Shown in pieces: positions 1-9,052 of a DNA stretch of 64,000 nucleotides; positions within the stretch are counted from its first letter, which is position 1; each line of letters begins with the position of its first letter. A program made the translations under genes and the position numbers. The notes beneath the pieces are model-generated. The model searched no databases. It was not told the DNA's origin and saw nothing but the letters and a program-made list of their open reading frames with translations. Source of the DNA: Myxococcus stipitatus. GTDB taxonomy: Bacteria; Myxococcota; Myxococcia; Myxococcales; Myxococcaceae. The stretch lies in the NCBI RefSeq assembly GCF_038561935.1, contig NZ_CP102770.1:3162001-3226000 (forward strand), read 5' to 3'.

Positions 1-118
1 GCACGCCGCGGGCTTCACCGACAGCGCGCACCTGAATCACGCCTTCCGGAGGACGCTGGGGCTCAATCCCTCGGAGATCTCCGGCGTGGTCCAGTGGGTG
101 GGGCCGCCGTCGGGATAG
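1..118 (+). CDS. AraC-family transcriptional regulator, C-terminal fragment
   Basis: Only the last 38 residues are in the window; the 5' part lies upstream of base 1. The readable tail (HAAGFTDSAHLNHAFRRT followed by LGLNPSEI) is the signature of the second helix-turn-helix of AraC/XylS regulators, with the FxDxxHxxxxFrrxxGxxPse pattern. It would bind DNA as a transcription regulator. The effector domain, and so the ligand, cannot be read. The stop TAG is at 116-118, 64 bp before the DUF3703 gene, so the two could be co-transcribed. Confidence 0.85.
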   Translation, partial: HAAGFTDSAHLNHAFRRTLGLNPSEISGVVQWVGPPSG

Positions 119-182
119 CGTGTTCTTACAAGTCCCCGAGCGGCGGGCCGCGCGATGGTGGCGCCCTGTTCACGAGGGAGCC

Positions 183-536
183 ATGACGATGAGACCCCTG
201 CTGCGCGCGGCCTTCGAGCACGAGCTGCGCGAGGCGCTGGAAGCGGAAGCACGCGCGGAGCCGCCGCGCGCCTGGAGACACCTCGAGCGAGCCCATGTGC
301 TCAGCCAGGGCTTCGCGGGCCCTCACGTCCGCGTGCACTGGCGGATGCTGGGGTACGGCTGGCGCCGGCGGGACGTGAAGGAGGTGTGGGGGCAGCTGTT
401 GAGGGTGCTCGGGGCGGGGCCGGCCTCGTGGCTCGGACGCGCGCCCGTGGGCAATACCGGCGGGGCGGACGTGGGCATCTTCACGCCCATGCCCATTCCC
501 GACGACCTCCGCACCATCCTCGACGCGGAGGGCTGA
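183..536 (+). CDS. DUF3703 family protein
   Basis: This 117-residue soluble protein matches the DUF3703 family in length and pattern. It has an N-terminal FEHELREAL-type helix, a WRHLERAHVLSQ helix, a central HWRMLGYGWRRRD segment and a C-terminal GNTGGADVGIF...PIPDDL motif. The biochemical role is unknown. In other bacteria the family often sits beside small regulators or metal-related genes. I chose the ATG at 183 because a GGGAG sequence lies just upstream; an in-frame start at 120 would add 21 residues with no family similarity. It follows the AraC-type gene on the same strand. Confidence 0.8.
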   Translation: MTMRPLLRAAFEHELREALEAEARAEPPRAWRHLERAHVLSQGFAGPHVRVHWRMLGYGWRRRDVKEVWGQLLRVLGAGPASWLGRAPVGNTGGADVGIFTPMPIPDDLRTILDAEG

Positions 537-560
537 CGTCCGCTCAACCGGCTGGGGGAC

Positions 561-995
561 TCAACCCGCCGACAGGGCGCCCTCGAGAAGGGGGCTGTCG
601 GTGGTCTCCCGGCTGCTCGCGCGCCAGGTGGACGTGGGGCGCCGGGGCACCGGAGGCGGCACGCCGCCCGGCCAGTCCCAGCCCTCGCCCGTCCACTCCA
701 GCTCGCGCCAGCCCAGGTGCGTCGCGGCCTCGCGGGCCTTCTCCCCGTGCGGGATGAGCGCCCAGCCCACGCGGGACTGCTTGCACTCACCACTCTTGAA
801 CTTGAGGAGCCGGTGCTGGCCCCGGGCCTCGCCCAGGTCCGCGTCCCACAGCGCCTGATGCTTCAGGCCGCTGCCCTGGTAGTCCACCCCGTTGCACTCA
901 CACCAGGCTAGGACGTCCTTGATGCGGACGAGCTTGTTGCCTTTCGAGAACTCCGCCACGGCAGCAACGAGGAGATCAGGGGTGAGGACGCGCAT
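561..995 (-). CDS. Hypothetical protein
   Basis: This 144-residue frame does not match a family I recognise. The N-terminal ~90 residues look like a folded domain with balanced composition (LLVAAVAEFSKGNKLVRIKDVLAW, two Cys in a CEC pair, and HRLLKFKSGECKQSRVGW). The last ~45 residues are rich in Pro, Arg and Ser and may be a disordered tail or reading past the conserved core. The start at 995 (MRVLTPDLL) gives the most protein-like N terminus; another ATG lies eight codons upstream at 1019. It is convergent with the DUF3703 gene. No function is assigned. Confidence 0.5.
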   Translation of the reverse strand: MRVLTPDLLVAAVAEFSKGNKLVRIKDVLAWCECNGVDYQGSGLKHQALWDADLGEARGQHRLLKFKSGECKQSRVGWALIPHGEKAREAATHLGWRELEWTGEGWDWPGGVPPPVPRRPTSTWRASSRETTDSPLLEGALSAG

Positions 996-1188
996 GCGGG
1001 AAACCCAATGCAAGGTCAATCAGCGATTGGGTCCAACCTACTTCGCGTGCCCGGGAGGAAGGTCCACGAGAACCCCATGCGTTTGTCATGGTTCTGTCAT
1101 GGGCCCCGGTTGCCGCGCCATGTCAGGGTGACACGACGCGGTGGACCTGGGAGGGGCAATCCCGCGCTGAAGACCTGTGAGGTCTGGG

Positions 1189-3321
1189 TTAGCGGACAGT
1201 CGACATGATACCCCGCTGCTCCATCAGTCCGAAGAGCTCCAGGAGGGCCTCCACGGGGAAGGCGTGGCCGTACTCGGCGTAGGCCGCGTCACGGATGTCC
1301 GCGACGGAGCGCTTGCCGTTGGCGTAGCTGGCGATGGCGTCCGCCAGCTCGTAGAAGCGCAGCTCGTCCTCGCCTCGTTCCCGGAGTGCGACCGTCGCGG
1401 CGTTCATGGCTGCCTGCACGGCCTCCACGCGGGCCTTGTCCTGCGGGGGCGTGTTGCTCGCCACGTCATCGAAGGGCGTCAGCTCCTGGCCCTTCACGCG
1501 GCGGGGGATGACACTCCGGGCCCGGCGCTCGGCCTCGCTGGGGGTGGGCTCGCGGGTGGAGGCGCCTCGGGCCTTGGCGTCGGCCTCCAGCCGGCCCAGG
1601 GCCTGGGCCTCGCTGGTCTCCAGCTGGCGGGTCATACCCTGGACGGTGGCGGCGGGCGCTCCCAGGGGGAGACAGGAGCGCAGGGCCTCCCGCTCCCGCT
1701 GATAGCCCGCGCGCACGGAGGCGCGGGCCAGGCGATAGAGGCCGGGGAGCTCCATCGCCGCGGCGGAGGCCAGGCCCTGGCGGGCGTGGAACTCATCGTC
1801 CGCCACGCGGCGGATGCCATGCAGGGACACCAGGCGAGCCAGCTCCACCGCGTTCGAGGTGTCCGCCCACGCGGCGACGGTGACGGTGGCCAGGCCCGCG
1901 AAGGCCGCGCGGTGCAGCTGGGTGGGGTCCACGTTCTCCGGCCGGTCTCCGCTGGTGTGGTACGCATCGTCGGGCCACGTGGTGAAGGACACGCCCGGGA
2001 TGCCGTGGTCGTTGAAGAGCTGGTGGTCGGAGCCCCGGCTGTAGCGCTCCACGCGGGCATTCAGCGCGTCGCGCGAGCCGGTGAGGGAGCCGATGTAGAA
2101 GTCGCGGCGGGGCGGGTACTTCACCCCGTTGAAGCGGTTCATGAAGGTGACGGTGGACTCGCTCACGGCGTTCACGAAGCTGGCGTTCCAGTCCGGCGTG
2201 GCGGAGACGGCGAAGCGCGAGTGCACGCGGGACAGGTGCGCGCCCAGCATGTCGAAGTTGAAGTTGGCCACGCGCCGCACGGGGTCCGCGGCGTGGTGGG
2301 TGAACCAGTGGCGGGTGCCCTCGAACTCCGGCAGCCACAACACGCGCAGGGTGCGCGCCGGCGGTGGCAGCACGCCCTGCTGGATGAGCGTGGTGTACGT
2401 GCGCACCATCTCCAGCACGGTGGCGGAGCCGGAGGCGTTGTCGTCCGCTCCAGGCTTGTAGTGGTCCAGGTGCGCGGTGATGACGACCTCTTCTCCCGCG
2501 AGCCTGCCCGGGATGACGCCGCTGACGATGCTGTAGTGCCCGTCGACCTCCTTCACCGCGACGCTCACGTCCACCTTCACGGGGCCGCCGCGCAGCTGGG
2601 CGCGCAGCTCCCGGCCCTGCCGGTCGGAGACCATGAACGTGAAGGGCGCCGGGGTTCCCTTCGGCACGAGTCCGGGCGGGACACGTGCCCAGCCCACCTG
2701 GTCCGGGAAGTCGCCATCCAGGCGGTGCGGCTGGTTCCAGGGCGGCGTCGAGTAGGACGACACGACGCCGACGGCGCCGCGCTTCACCACCGCCTCGCGC
2801 AGCGCGAGGCTGGGGCGTCCGGTGGTGAGGACGACCTTCCCCTTCAGGTCCTTGCCCGCGTAGTCCGAGTCGAGCGTGCCGGTGCCCACGTCCACCAGCT
2901 CCAGGCCCGTCCCCTCGAAGCTGCCGCTGCCCACGGGCAGGGACATGGGGAGGTCGGCGTAAGAGGTGACCTTGTACCGGTGGGGGAGGGAGACCCAGAG
3001 CTCGCCGCGGGTGGCGGACCACTGGGGCCCGGTCATCATGGGTTCCAGGCGCACGTCCTGGAGCCCCGCGGCCTTGGCGGCGGCTTCCATCCACTTCGCG
3101 GCCTCGCCGTAGCCCTGCTGCGTGTCGCGCGCGAGGAGGGACAGCCGCTGCACGTGGTCGTGGATGCGGTCGCCGGAGCTCTCGTGGATGAAGGCTTGGA
3201 CGATGTCGTCCCGGAGGACCAGCCCCGTGGTGGGAGACAGGGGGCCAACGGGGGACCGCGCCGCGGCATCGAACGCCGTGACACAGAGGAGTGTGAGGGA
3301 GGCGAGGAGTGGGAGCCGCAT
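1189..3321 (-). CDS. Secreted M28-family zinc peptidase (aminopeptidase-like)
   Basis: The 710-residue precursor begins with a signal peptide (MRLPLLASLTLLCVTAFDAAA). The M28 catalytic region has H284 and D286 in TAHLDHY, then GADDNASG (second zinc-bridging Asp), an EFEG motif with the catalytic/zinc Glu, NFDMLG, and a late YHTSGD His. This is the full co-catalytic two-zinc set of M28 peptidases. A PA-like insert with the GKVVL pattern lies around residues 150-220, as is usual for secreted M28 enzymes. It probably degrades peptides outside the cell or in the periplasm, which suits a predatory lifestyle. The ~200-residue C-terminal extension is helical and uncharacterised. It is longer than typical M28 enzymes (450-550 residues). 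It appears to be transcribed alone. Confidence 0.88.
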   Translation of the reverse strand: MRLPLLASLTLLCVTAFDAAARSPVGPLSPTTGLVLRDDIVQAFIHESSGDRIHDHVQRLSLLARDTQQGYGEAAKWMEAAAKAAGLQDVRLEPMMTGPQWSATRGELWVSLPHRYKVTSYADLPMSLPVGSGSFEGTGLELVDVGTGTLDSDYAGKDLKGKVVLTTGRPSLALREAVVKRGAVGVVSSYSTPPWNQPHRLDGDFPDQVGWARVPPGLVPKGTPAPFTFMVSDRQGRELRAQLRGGPVKVDVSVAVKEVDGHYSIVSGVIPGRLAGEEVVITAHLDHYKPGADDNASGSATVLEMVRTYTTLIQQGVLPPPARTLRVLWLPEFEGTRHWFTHHAADPVRRVANFNFDMLGAHLSRVHSRFAVSATPDWNASFVNAVSESTVTFMNRFNGVKYPPRRDFYIGSLTGSRDALNARVERYSRGSDHQLFNDHGIPGVSFTTWPDDAYHTSGDRPENVDPTQLHRAAFAGLATVTVAAWADTSNAVELARLVSLHGIRRVADDEFHARQGLASAAAMELPGLYRLARASVRAGYQREREALRSCLPLGAPAATVQGMTRQLETSEAQALGRLEADAKARGASTREPTPSEAERRARSVIPRRVKGQELTPFDDVASNTPPQDKARVEAVQAAMNAATVALRERGEDELRFYELADAIASYANGKRSVADIRDAAYAEYGHAFPVEALLELFGLMEQRGIMSTVR

Positions 3322-3384
3322 GGGTGGCCTCGAAGGTATCGCCCTCCAAGGTTTGCTCCCAGCGCCATATTCCCGAGGGCGCCG

Positions 3385-3771
3385 TCACTCCATCCTGGCG
3401 CCGCGCTCCGCGAGCAGCTCGCGCAGGAGCGAGCGATGACAGCGCGCTTCGTTCTCGCAATAACAGCCGACGGCGAAGTCCGCCGTGCGAGAGAGCGCCG
3501 CGAGCAGGTCGAGCGTCCGGCTGGCATGAGGCTCCGCCATCTCCGCGCGGAACTTCCGGGTGAACACCGCCCAGTCCTTCTCGCTCTGGGCCTGCTGTCC
3601 CAGCTTCACCACCTCGGGGCTGGGCGACAGCTCGGGATACCAGACGTCATACCAATCCTCCGAGGCGAAGCGCGCCGCGGGGACACCCCGAGGCGGGCGG
3701 CGCACGGTGCCGATGCGCAGCCCTTCGTTGGCGAGGCGCGGCGTTCCCAGTCGGACGATGCGGACAGTCAT
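3385..3771 (-). CDS. DUF488 family protein
   Basis: This 128-residue protein belongs to the DUF488/YeaO type. It starts MTVRIVRLGTPR, has the YDVWYPELSPS segment, a WAVFTRKFRAEM helix, and ends with the family signature VGCYCENEARCHRSLLREL, in which paired Cys and a CHR motif are conserved. The biochemical role is unknown. The ATG at 3771 is the only start that gives the standard family N terminus; the frame stays open far upstream but only as a shadow of the esterase gene. The next gene (3949) is divergent. It lies 63 bp downstream of the M28 peptidase start. Confidence 0.85.
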   Translation of the reverse strand: MTVRIVRLGTPRLANEGLRIGTVRRPPRGVPAARFASEDWYDVWYPELSPSPEVVKLGQQAQSEKDWAVFTRKFRAEMAEPHASRTLDLLAALSRTADFAVGCYCENEARCHRSLLRELLAERGARME

Positions 3772-3948
3772 GGCGTGGCTTTCTACTTCCGGGCGCGGGA
3801 GGGCGCCTGGAAAAGAAAGGAGTGACAGTTTCATCGGGCAACGGTGTTCGAGGCTCGGCGCTTCGTGGGGTGCGCGGACATGTGACGTCCGCTCGCCGTG
3901 CGTTGCAGGGCCGGGCCGGGGGCCGCGCCATCCTGAAAGCAGACACCT

Positions 3949-5589
3949 GTGACCTTGCTCCGACGTCGCAGTCTCCTCTCTCTGGAAGTCCGCACCGTTC
4001 CGCTCCTGGCCTTGATTGGCTTCCTGGCCACGCTGTCCGCGTGTGATGACGATGACCCGCCCGTGGACCCCGCGCGGGTGATGACTCGCAGCGGTCCCGT
4101 GCGTGGGACGGTGTCCGACGAGGTCCGGGTCTTCCAGGGCATTCCCTTCGCCGCGCCTCCGGTGGGAGACCTGCGCTTCAAGGCCCCTCAGCCCGTCGCG
4201 GCCTGGAGCGAGGACAGGGACGCGACGAAGCCCGGCCATCGGTGCCCCCAGCCGCCCGACGCCTTCGGCGCGCCGAGCAACACCGAGGACTGCCTCTTCC
4301 TCAACGTGGTGGCTCCGCGCGCGGCGAGCCCCCGGCACCGGCGGCCGGTGATGGTGTGGATTCACGGCGGCATGGGGCACGTGGGCGCGGGGAGCGACCA
4401 CGACACGCGCCGGCTCGCGCAGGTGGGCGATGTCGTGGTGGTCTCGTTCAACTACCGGCTGGGGATGCTGGGCAATCTCTCCCATCCCGGATTCGAACGC
4501 TCGGGGCACTTCGTGCTCGAGGACCAGCAGGCCGCCCTGCGCTGGGTGCGAGACAACATCGAGGCCTTCGGCGGAGACCCGGGCAACGTCACGCTCTTCG
4601 GTGAGTCCGCGGGCGCGACGAACGTCTGCAAGAACATCATCTCCCCGCTCTCCGCGGGGCTGTTCCACCGCGCCATCATCCAGAGCGGGCCTTGCACGCT
4701 GAGATGGCCCGAGAACGGCATCTTCCCGGGCACCCCCGCGACGGGGCCCGCGCGCTCGCAGGAGGAGACGGAGGCGGGAGGGGTCCTCGACGCGAAGGCC
4801 CTGGGCTGCACGGACGCGGACCCCGCGCGCGCCGCCGCGTGCCTGCGCCACGACGTCTCGATTCAGCGGTTCATCGACCGGGTCACCTCGGCCACGGGCC
4901 TGGGGGGAGGGTATGGCCTGCCCATCCATCCCGTGGCGAATCCGGTGGAGGAGGGCCGGTTCAACAAGGTCCCGGTCCTGATTGGAAACACGCGGGACGA
5001 GTCGCGCCTGTTCGTGGGCCTGGCCTTCGACGGGACGGAGAACCCCGTGACGCCCGCCATGTATGAGGCGCTCACGAACAGCAGCTTCGGAGCGCACGGG
5101 CCCTTGGTGCGCGCGCGGTATCCGTTGTCCGCCTATCGCTCTCCCAGCGAGGCGTGGGCGGCGGTGCTCACGGACCGCGTGTGGGCCTGCACGACGCTCA
5201 AGTCGGCGCGGCTGTTCGCCTCGCACATGCCCGTCCACATGTTCGAGTTCGCGGACCCTCACCCGGTGATGAGTCCCGAGCAGCCTCGGCCCAGCGGCGC
5301 GTGGCATGGCTCCGACGTGGCGATGTTGCTGTGGCCGGTGCTCAAGCCCGTCGAGGAGGGCCTCTTCACCCCGGAGCAGAGGGCCCTCTCCGACTCGATG
5401 ATTCGCTATTGGGCGAGCTTTGCGCGGACCGGCAGCCCCAACCACGCCGGTGCGCCCGAGTGGCCCCGGTACGAGCCCTCCAAACCCTATACACAGTCGC
5501 TCGCGCCGGGCGCCGGCGGCATCCGGAACGTGGACTTCGCCGCCGAGCACCACTGCGACTTCTGGCTGGCGCCTCCCTTCGAGCAGTAG
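3949..5589 (+). CDS. Type-B carboxylesterase, probable lipoprotein
   Basis: The 546-residue precursor reads from a GTG at 3949. It has a hydrophobic leader ending LATLSAC, a lipobox with an Asp-rich sequence after Cys, so it is probably a lipoprotein. The carboxylesterase/cholinesterase fold is clear: FQGIPFAAPPVGDLRF, SEDCLFLNV-like (NTEDCLFLNV), the oxyanion HGG, FNYRLG, and the nucleophile elbow GESAG with Ser220. The catalytic His lies in WHGSDVAML near the C terminus. It would hydrolyse carboxylic esters. The next gene is also a lipoprotein alpha/beta-hydrolase only 27 bp away, so the two are probably one operon. The GTG start has a weak ribosome-binding site and is the least certain point. 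Confidence 0.88.
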   Translation: MTLLRRRSLLSLEVRTVPLLALIGFLATLSACDDDDPPVDPARVMTRSGPVRGTVSDEVRVFQGIPFAAPPVGDLRFKAPQPVAAWSEDRDATKPGHRCPQPPDAFGAPSNTEDCLFLNVVAPRAASPRHRRPVMVWIHGGMGHVGAGSDHDTRRLAQVGDVVVVSFNYRLGMLGNLSHPGFERSGHFVLEDQQAALRWVRDNIEAFGGDPGNVTLFGESAGATNVCKNIISPLSAGLFHRAIIQSGPCTLRWPENGIFPGTPATGPARSQEETEAGGVLDAKALGCTDADPARAAACLRHDVSIQRFIDRVTSATGLGGGYGLPIHPVANPVEEGRFNKVPVLIGNTRDESRLFVGLAFDGTENPVTPAMYEALTNSSFGAHGPLVRARYPLSAYRSPSEAWAAVLTDRVWACTTLKSARLFASHMPVHMFEFADPHPVMSPEQPRPSGAWHGSDVAMLLWPVLKPVEEGLFTPEQRALSDSMIRYWASFARTGSPNHAGAPEWPRYEPSKPYTQSLAPGAGGIRNVDFAAEHHCDFWLAPPFEQ

Positions 5590-5616
5590 CCCCTCATTCC
5601 CTTGGAAGGAACACGT

Positions 5617-7203
5617 ATGTCTTCACTGGATACGCAGGCCATTCCCTTGTCGCGTCGCTCATCCGTCTCACGCCGCGGCGGCGCGCTCGTGTTGTGCGCG
5701 GGCATGTCGCTTCTCCAGGCGTGCGGCGACGGTGACGAGCGCCCCGTCATCTGGCCCCCGGACGAGGTGTCTCCCTCGGTGGCCATGGACGTCCTGCCGG
5801 GGACCTATCCCAACCGGCTGGATGTCTCGTCCACGGAGCTGGTCGAGGTCGCCGTCCTGGGGAGCGAGGCCTTCGACGCGAAGCAGCTCGACGCGCGGGC
5901 CTCGCAGCTGGGGGACGCGTCCGGGAAGAACTGGGTCGGCGCGAAGGAGGCGCGCCCGGCGAAGGACGTTGACGGCGATGGCCGCCTGGACGCGCTCCTC
6001 GTGTTCTCCGTGGCGGAGCTGACCCAGAAGCAGGTGCTGACCCCGGAGTCCAGCACGGTGCGCCTGCGCGCGAGGACGAAGCAGAAGGGGAACTTCGTGG
6101 GGCGCGATGGCCTGGCCGACAGCAAGGCGCCGCAGGTGGTGCTCCCCGCGCCCAAGGGGCCACATGCGGTGGGAACGTTCGAGCGCGCGTGGACGGACAC
6201 GGGGCGCGATGAAGTCTTCACGACAGCGGCGGGGGACAAGCGCGAGGTGCTGGTGCGCGTGTGGTACCCGGCGAGCGTGCCATCGGGGGCGCAGCCCGCT
6301 CCCTACTTCCTCCAGCTCCATGAGGCGGAGTTCCTCGCCGAGTCATTGGAGCTGCCCTCCCCGGCCTTCGGGTTCGTCTACTCGCACTCGTACCAGGACG
6401 CGGCGATGGTCTCGGGCAGCGAGCGCCACCCCGTCGTGCTCTTCTCGCCGGGCTACGGCATGAGCCGGATTCTCTACTCGGCGGTGGCGGAGGAGCTGGC
6501 CAGCCGGGGCTACGTGGTGGCGGCCATGGCGCACACCTACAGCGCGCCGGTGGCGTTTCCGGACGGGCGGAAGCTGCCCCAGACGGTGCAGGTGACGCTG
6601 GAGGACGAGGCCCTGAACCGGAAGATCCAGGACGCGTGGACGGCGGATGCCCGCTTCGTGCTGGACCAGCTGACGGCGGTGAACGCGAACGACCCGAAGG
6701 GGCGGCTCACCGGACGGTTGGACCTGGAGCGGGTGGGGATGTTCGGCCACTCGTTCGGGGGCTCGACGTCGGCGGAGGCGTGCCGGGTGGATGCGCGCTT
6801 CAAGGCGGGCATCAACATGGATGGGACGTTTTTCGGCCAGCCCGCGGCGGGCGCCACCGTGCCCTTCTTCATGCTGGCGGCCGGGCGTGAAGAGAAGGAC
6901 CCGTCCTGGGAGACCTTCAGCCAGAACCTGAAGGGGCCGGGCTACTGGGCGCGCGTCGAGGGAGCGCAGCACGCCAACTTCGGCGACATCCAGCTGCTCA
7001 TGCCGCTGGTGCGTGCCTATGCCCCGGACTTCGACCCAGCATCGATCGACCTGGGCCCCATCGAGGGCGCCCGCGGCTACACCCTGTCGAGCGTCTACCC
7101 GCTGGCCTTCTTCGACAAGCACCTGCGAGGACTGTCCACGCCGCTCCTGAACGGGAACTCCTCCGACTACCCGGAGGTGGACCTCACCGTGTACCCGCGC
7201 TGA
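5617..7203 (+). CDS. PAF-acetylhydrolase-like alpha/beta hydrolase lipoprotein
   Basis: The 528-residue protein has a lipoprotein leader ending SLLQAC. The first ~150 residues include an Asp-rich EF-like segment (DVDGDGRLDALLVF). From about residue 200 it follows the platelet-activating-factor acetylhydrolase/dienelactone hydrolase pattern: REVLVRVWYPA, PVVLFSPGYG (oxyanion region), YVVAAMAHT, and the nucleophile elbow GHSFGGS with Ser379. A late His-containing segment (QHANFGD) fits the catalytic His. It is likely an esterase or phospholipase acting on lipids outside the inner membrane. I chose the ATG at 5617, which has a GGAAGGA site upstream. It forms a pair with the preceding carboxylesterase. 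Confidence 0.82.
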   Translation: MSSLDTQAIPLSRRSSVSRRGGALVLCAGMSLLQACGDGDERPVIWPPDEVSPSVAMDVLPGTYPNRLDVSSTELVEVAVLGSEAFDAKQLDARASQLGDASGKNWVGAKEARPAKDVDGDGRLDALLVFSVAELTQKQVLTPESSTVRLRARTKQKGNFVGRDGLADSKAPQVVLPAPKGPHAVGTFERAWTDTGRDEVFTTAAGDKREVLVRVWYPASVPSGAQPAPYFLQLHEAEFLAESLELPSPAFGFVYSHSYQDAAMVSGSERHPVVLFSPGYGMSRILYSAVAEELASRGYVVAAMAHTYSAPVAFPDGRKLPQTVQVTLEDEALNRKIQDAWTADARFVLDQLTAVNANDPKGRLTGRLDLERVGMFGHSFGGSTSAEACRVDARFKAGINMDGTFFGQPAAGATVPFFMLAAGREEKDPSWETFSQNLKGPGYWARVEGAQHANFGDIQLLMPLVRAYAPDFDPASIDLGPIEGARGYTLSSVYPLAFFDKHLRGLSTPLLNGNSSDYPEVDLTVYPR

Positions 7204-7254
7204 GGCGCGCGGGGCCGCGTCCGGCGGGGCCGACGTCCTGGCCTCGTCGGGAGG

Positions 7255-8886
7255 CTAGGTCTTGGAGACGAACTGGGATTGGGCGTCGAGGAAGACCTGG
7301 CCCGGGAGCTTGGCCTCGGGGCGGAAGAGGGTCTTCAAGAGCTTCTGCGCCATCTCGTCCGTCACGGGCTTGGACCCGGGTTGCTCGAGCTTGAAGAAGG
7401 ACTTGATGGTCTTCGTGTCCTCGACGCCCAGCTCCTTGTTGTACTTGGGGTCCTGGATGCGCCGCAGCTCGGCGACCACGGACAGCCCCACGCCCTGGCG
7501 GATGTCCGGCCCGAAGAAGACCTGGTGGTGCGTGTGGTGGTCCATCTTCAGCTTGAACATCTCGTCGCCCTCCGGGCTCTTCTTCTTGGAGAGCTGATAC
7601 TCCCGCACGACCTTGTTCGTTGAGGGCGCCCCCGTCGTGGTCGCGGAGGCGCTGGCGGCGAAGACCTCGTTGCCAGAGTCCTGCTCGAAGCCGCCCTTGC
7701 GCATGGGGGTGTTGTCCGCGCGCTTGAGGGGCTCCAGCACCTTGGGCGTGAGCTGGTCCTCCATCGTTATCCACCCGCGCTGGAACAGCTGGGTGTCATT
7801 GGCGTTGTAGCGCAGCGTCTCCGAGCCGTAGCGCGTCTTGGAGTCCGAGGCCGTGCCGGCCTCGAACCGGAAGAAGACGAAGTCGTTGTTGCGCAGCAGC
7901 TGCTCGTCCGACTTGGGCGTGTTGTTGTGGACCTGCGCCGGGTCGGTGGCGAGGTTCTCGATGCGGACCTTGGACAGCACCTTGCCGGAGTTCTCGATGG
8001 CCTCCCGCCCCTCGGTCGTCGTGCTGTGGGACATGACGAAGTCACACGTCATGAAGCTCTGGATGATCTCCTTCTCGTAGGGCTTCAAGGGGCCCCCGGC
8101 CTTCAGCTCGCCCTCCAGCCGCTTGATGTTCTCCTTCGAGAGATTGCGGACGAAGTCCATGCCCGTGTCCGTGTTGTCGGCGGACTTCACGGACTTGTGT
8201 CCCCAGAGCGCGTTGGCGTTGGTCTCCTTCTTGGCGTAGGCCTTCATCTGCTCCGGGCTCAGGTTCTTCGACTCCGCCCCGTTCACCATGAACTCATAGG
8301 AGCCCTTGGCGGAGTGGTCCCGGTAGGCATTGGCGATGACGGTGCTGACCCCGTTGAGGTGCTTCACCGGGCTCGTCTTCTGTTCCTCGATGCGCCCCAG
8401 TGTGTGATTGACCGTCTTGAGCATGTGGTCCAGGCGCGCGCCGGGGTCCGGGGCGTTGCTGGACGAGGCCTTGCTCTTTCCAGTGGCCTTGCTCGTGTCG
8501 ACGAGCGCGCCCTTGGCCTGCTCGAGGATGGCCTTGGTCTGCTCGGCCATGGCCTTGGCCTGGTCCAGGTTCGTGGGCGCGGGGCTCTTGGAGAGCGTCT
8601 GCAGCGCCTCATGCGCGACCTTGAGGGCCTTGACGTTCTCCGGAGAGGGCTTCTTCCCCCCTTCCAGTTGATCCAGCGTCTGCTTCACGCTGAAGGTGAG
8701 CGTCGTGGGGCTCGCGGGGCCGTCCGAGTAGCGCTTCGCCTGGAGCTGCTCATAGGCGGGCGTGTCCTTGAGCTTGTCGTTGAGCTCCTTGTCGAGCGCC
8801 TCCCGCTGCTGCGCCAGCTCCGGCGTCTCGACGTGCTTGTAGTTGTTGATGCTCGGAGGCGGTTTGTTGCCGACGTTGCTGACCAT
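7255..8886 (-). CDS. OspC/CopC-like effector homologue (putative arginine ADP-riboxanase)
   Basis: This 543-residue protein has no signal peptide. Residues 1-275 are helical, Gln/Lys-rich and uncharacterised. Residues ~276-535 follow, in order, the landmarks I recall of the Shigella OspC/Chromobacterium CopC family. These are a CDFVMSHS segment, the NNDFVFF motif (335-339), RYG, GWITMEDQLTP, DIRQGVGL (461-468) and FRPEAKLP (521-528). In OspC the last reads FQPEYHIP, and its Glu is the reported catalytic residue; here it is E524. The His two residues on is Lys526. OspC-family enzymes modify arginines of host caspases by ADP-riboxanation after type III delivery. The C-terminal ankyrin repeats of OspC are absent. 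No secretion genes lie nearby. The family call is from memory of the sequence, not an alignment. Confidence 0.6.
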   Translation of the reverse strand: MVSNVGNKPPPSINNYKHVETPELAQQREALDKELNDKLKDTPAYEQLQAKRYSDGPASPTTLTFSVKQTLDQLEGGKKPSPENVKALKVAHEALQTLSKSPAPTNLDQAKAMAEQTKAILEQAKGALVDTSKATGKSKASSSNAPDPGARLDHMLKTVNHTLGRIEEQKTSPVKHLNGVSTVIANAYRDHSAKGSYEFMVNGAESKNLSPEQMKAYAKKETNANALWGHKSVKSADNTDTGMDFVRNLSKENIKRLEGELKAGGPLKPYEKEIIQSFMTCDFVMSHSTTTEGREAIENSGKVLSKVRIENLATDPAQVHNNTPKSDEQLLRNNDFVFFRFEAGTASDSKTRYGSETLRYNANDTQLFQRGWITMEDQLTPKVLEPLKRADNTPMRKGGFEQDSGNEVFAASASATTTGAPSTNKVVREYQLSKKKSPEGDEMFKLKMDHHTHHQVFFGPDIRQGVGLSVVAELRRIQDPKYNKELGVEDTKTIKSFFKLEQPGSKPVTDEMAQKLLKTLFRPEAKLPGQVFLDAQSQFVSKT

Positions 8887-9052
8887 CGGAGGCTCCAGAC
8901 GAGGGGAGGCACTACACAGCCGATTTCACTCGGGGTAGTGTATCCGACCTGTTCGGGAGTTACTGACTTGCCATGAGGGGCGCCATCCGCCCCGCGCGGA
9001 CCCCTCTCGGGTGTCGGGAAGTCGACACGAGGCCCCGGGGGCGCTCGTCCCG

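Noticed and set aside
1177..3825. An 882-codon open frame on the plus strand opposite the M28 peptidase
   Set aside because: It is Arg/Gly/Ala/His-rich with no family resemblance, and the opposite strand carries a complete zinc peptidase. It is a GC-rich shadow.
3385..5553. A 722-codon minus frame fused to the DUF488 protein
   Set aside because: Only the last 128 codons match DUF488; the rest is the shadow of the carboxylesterase.
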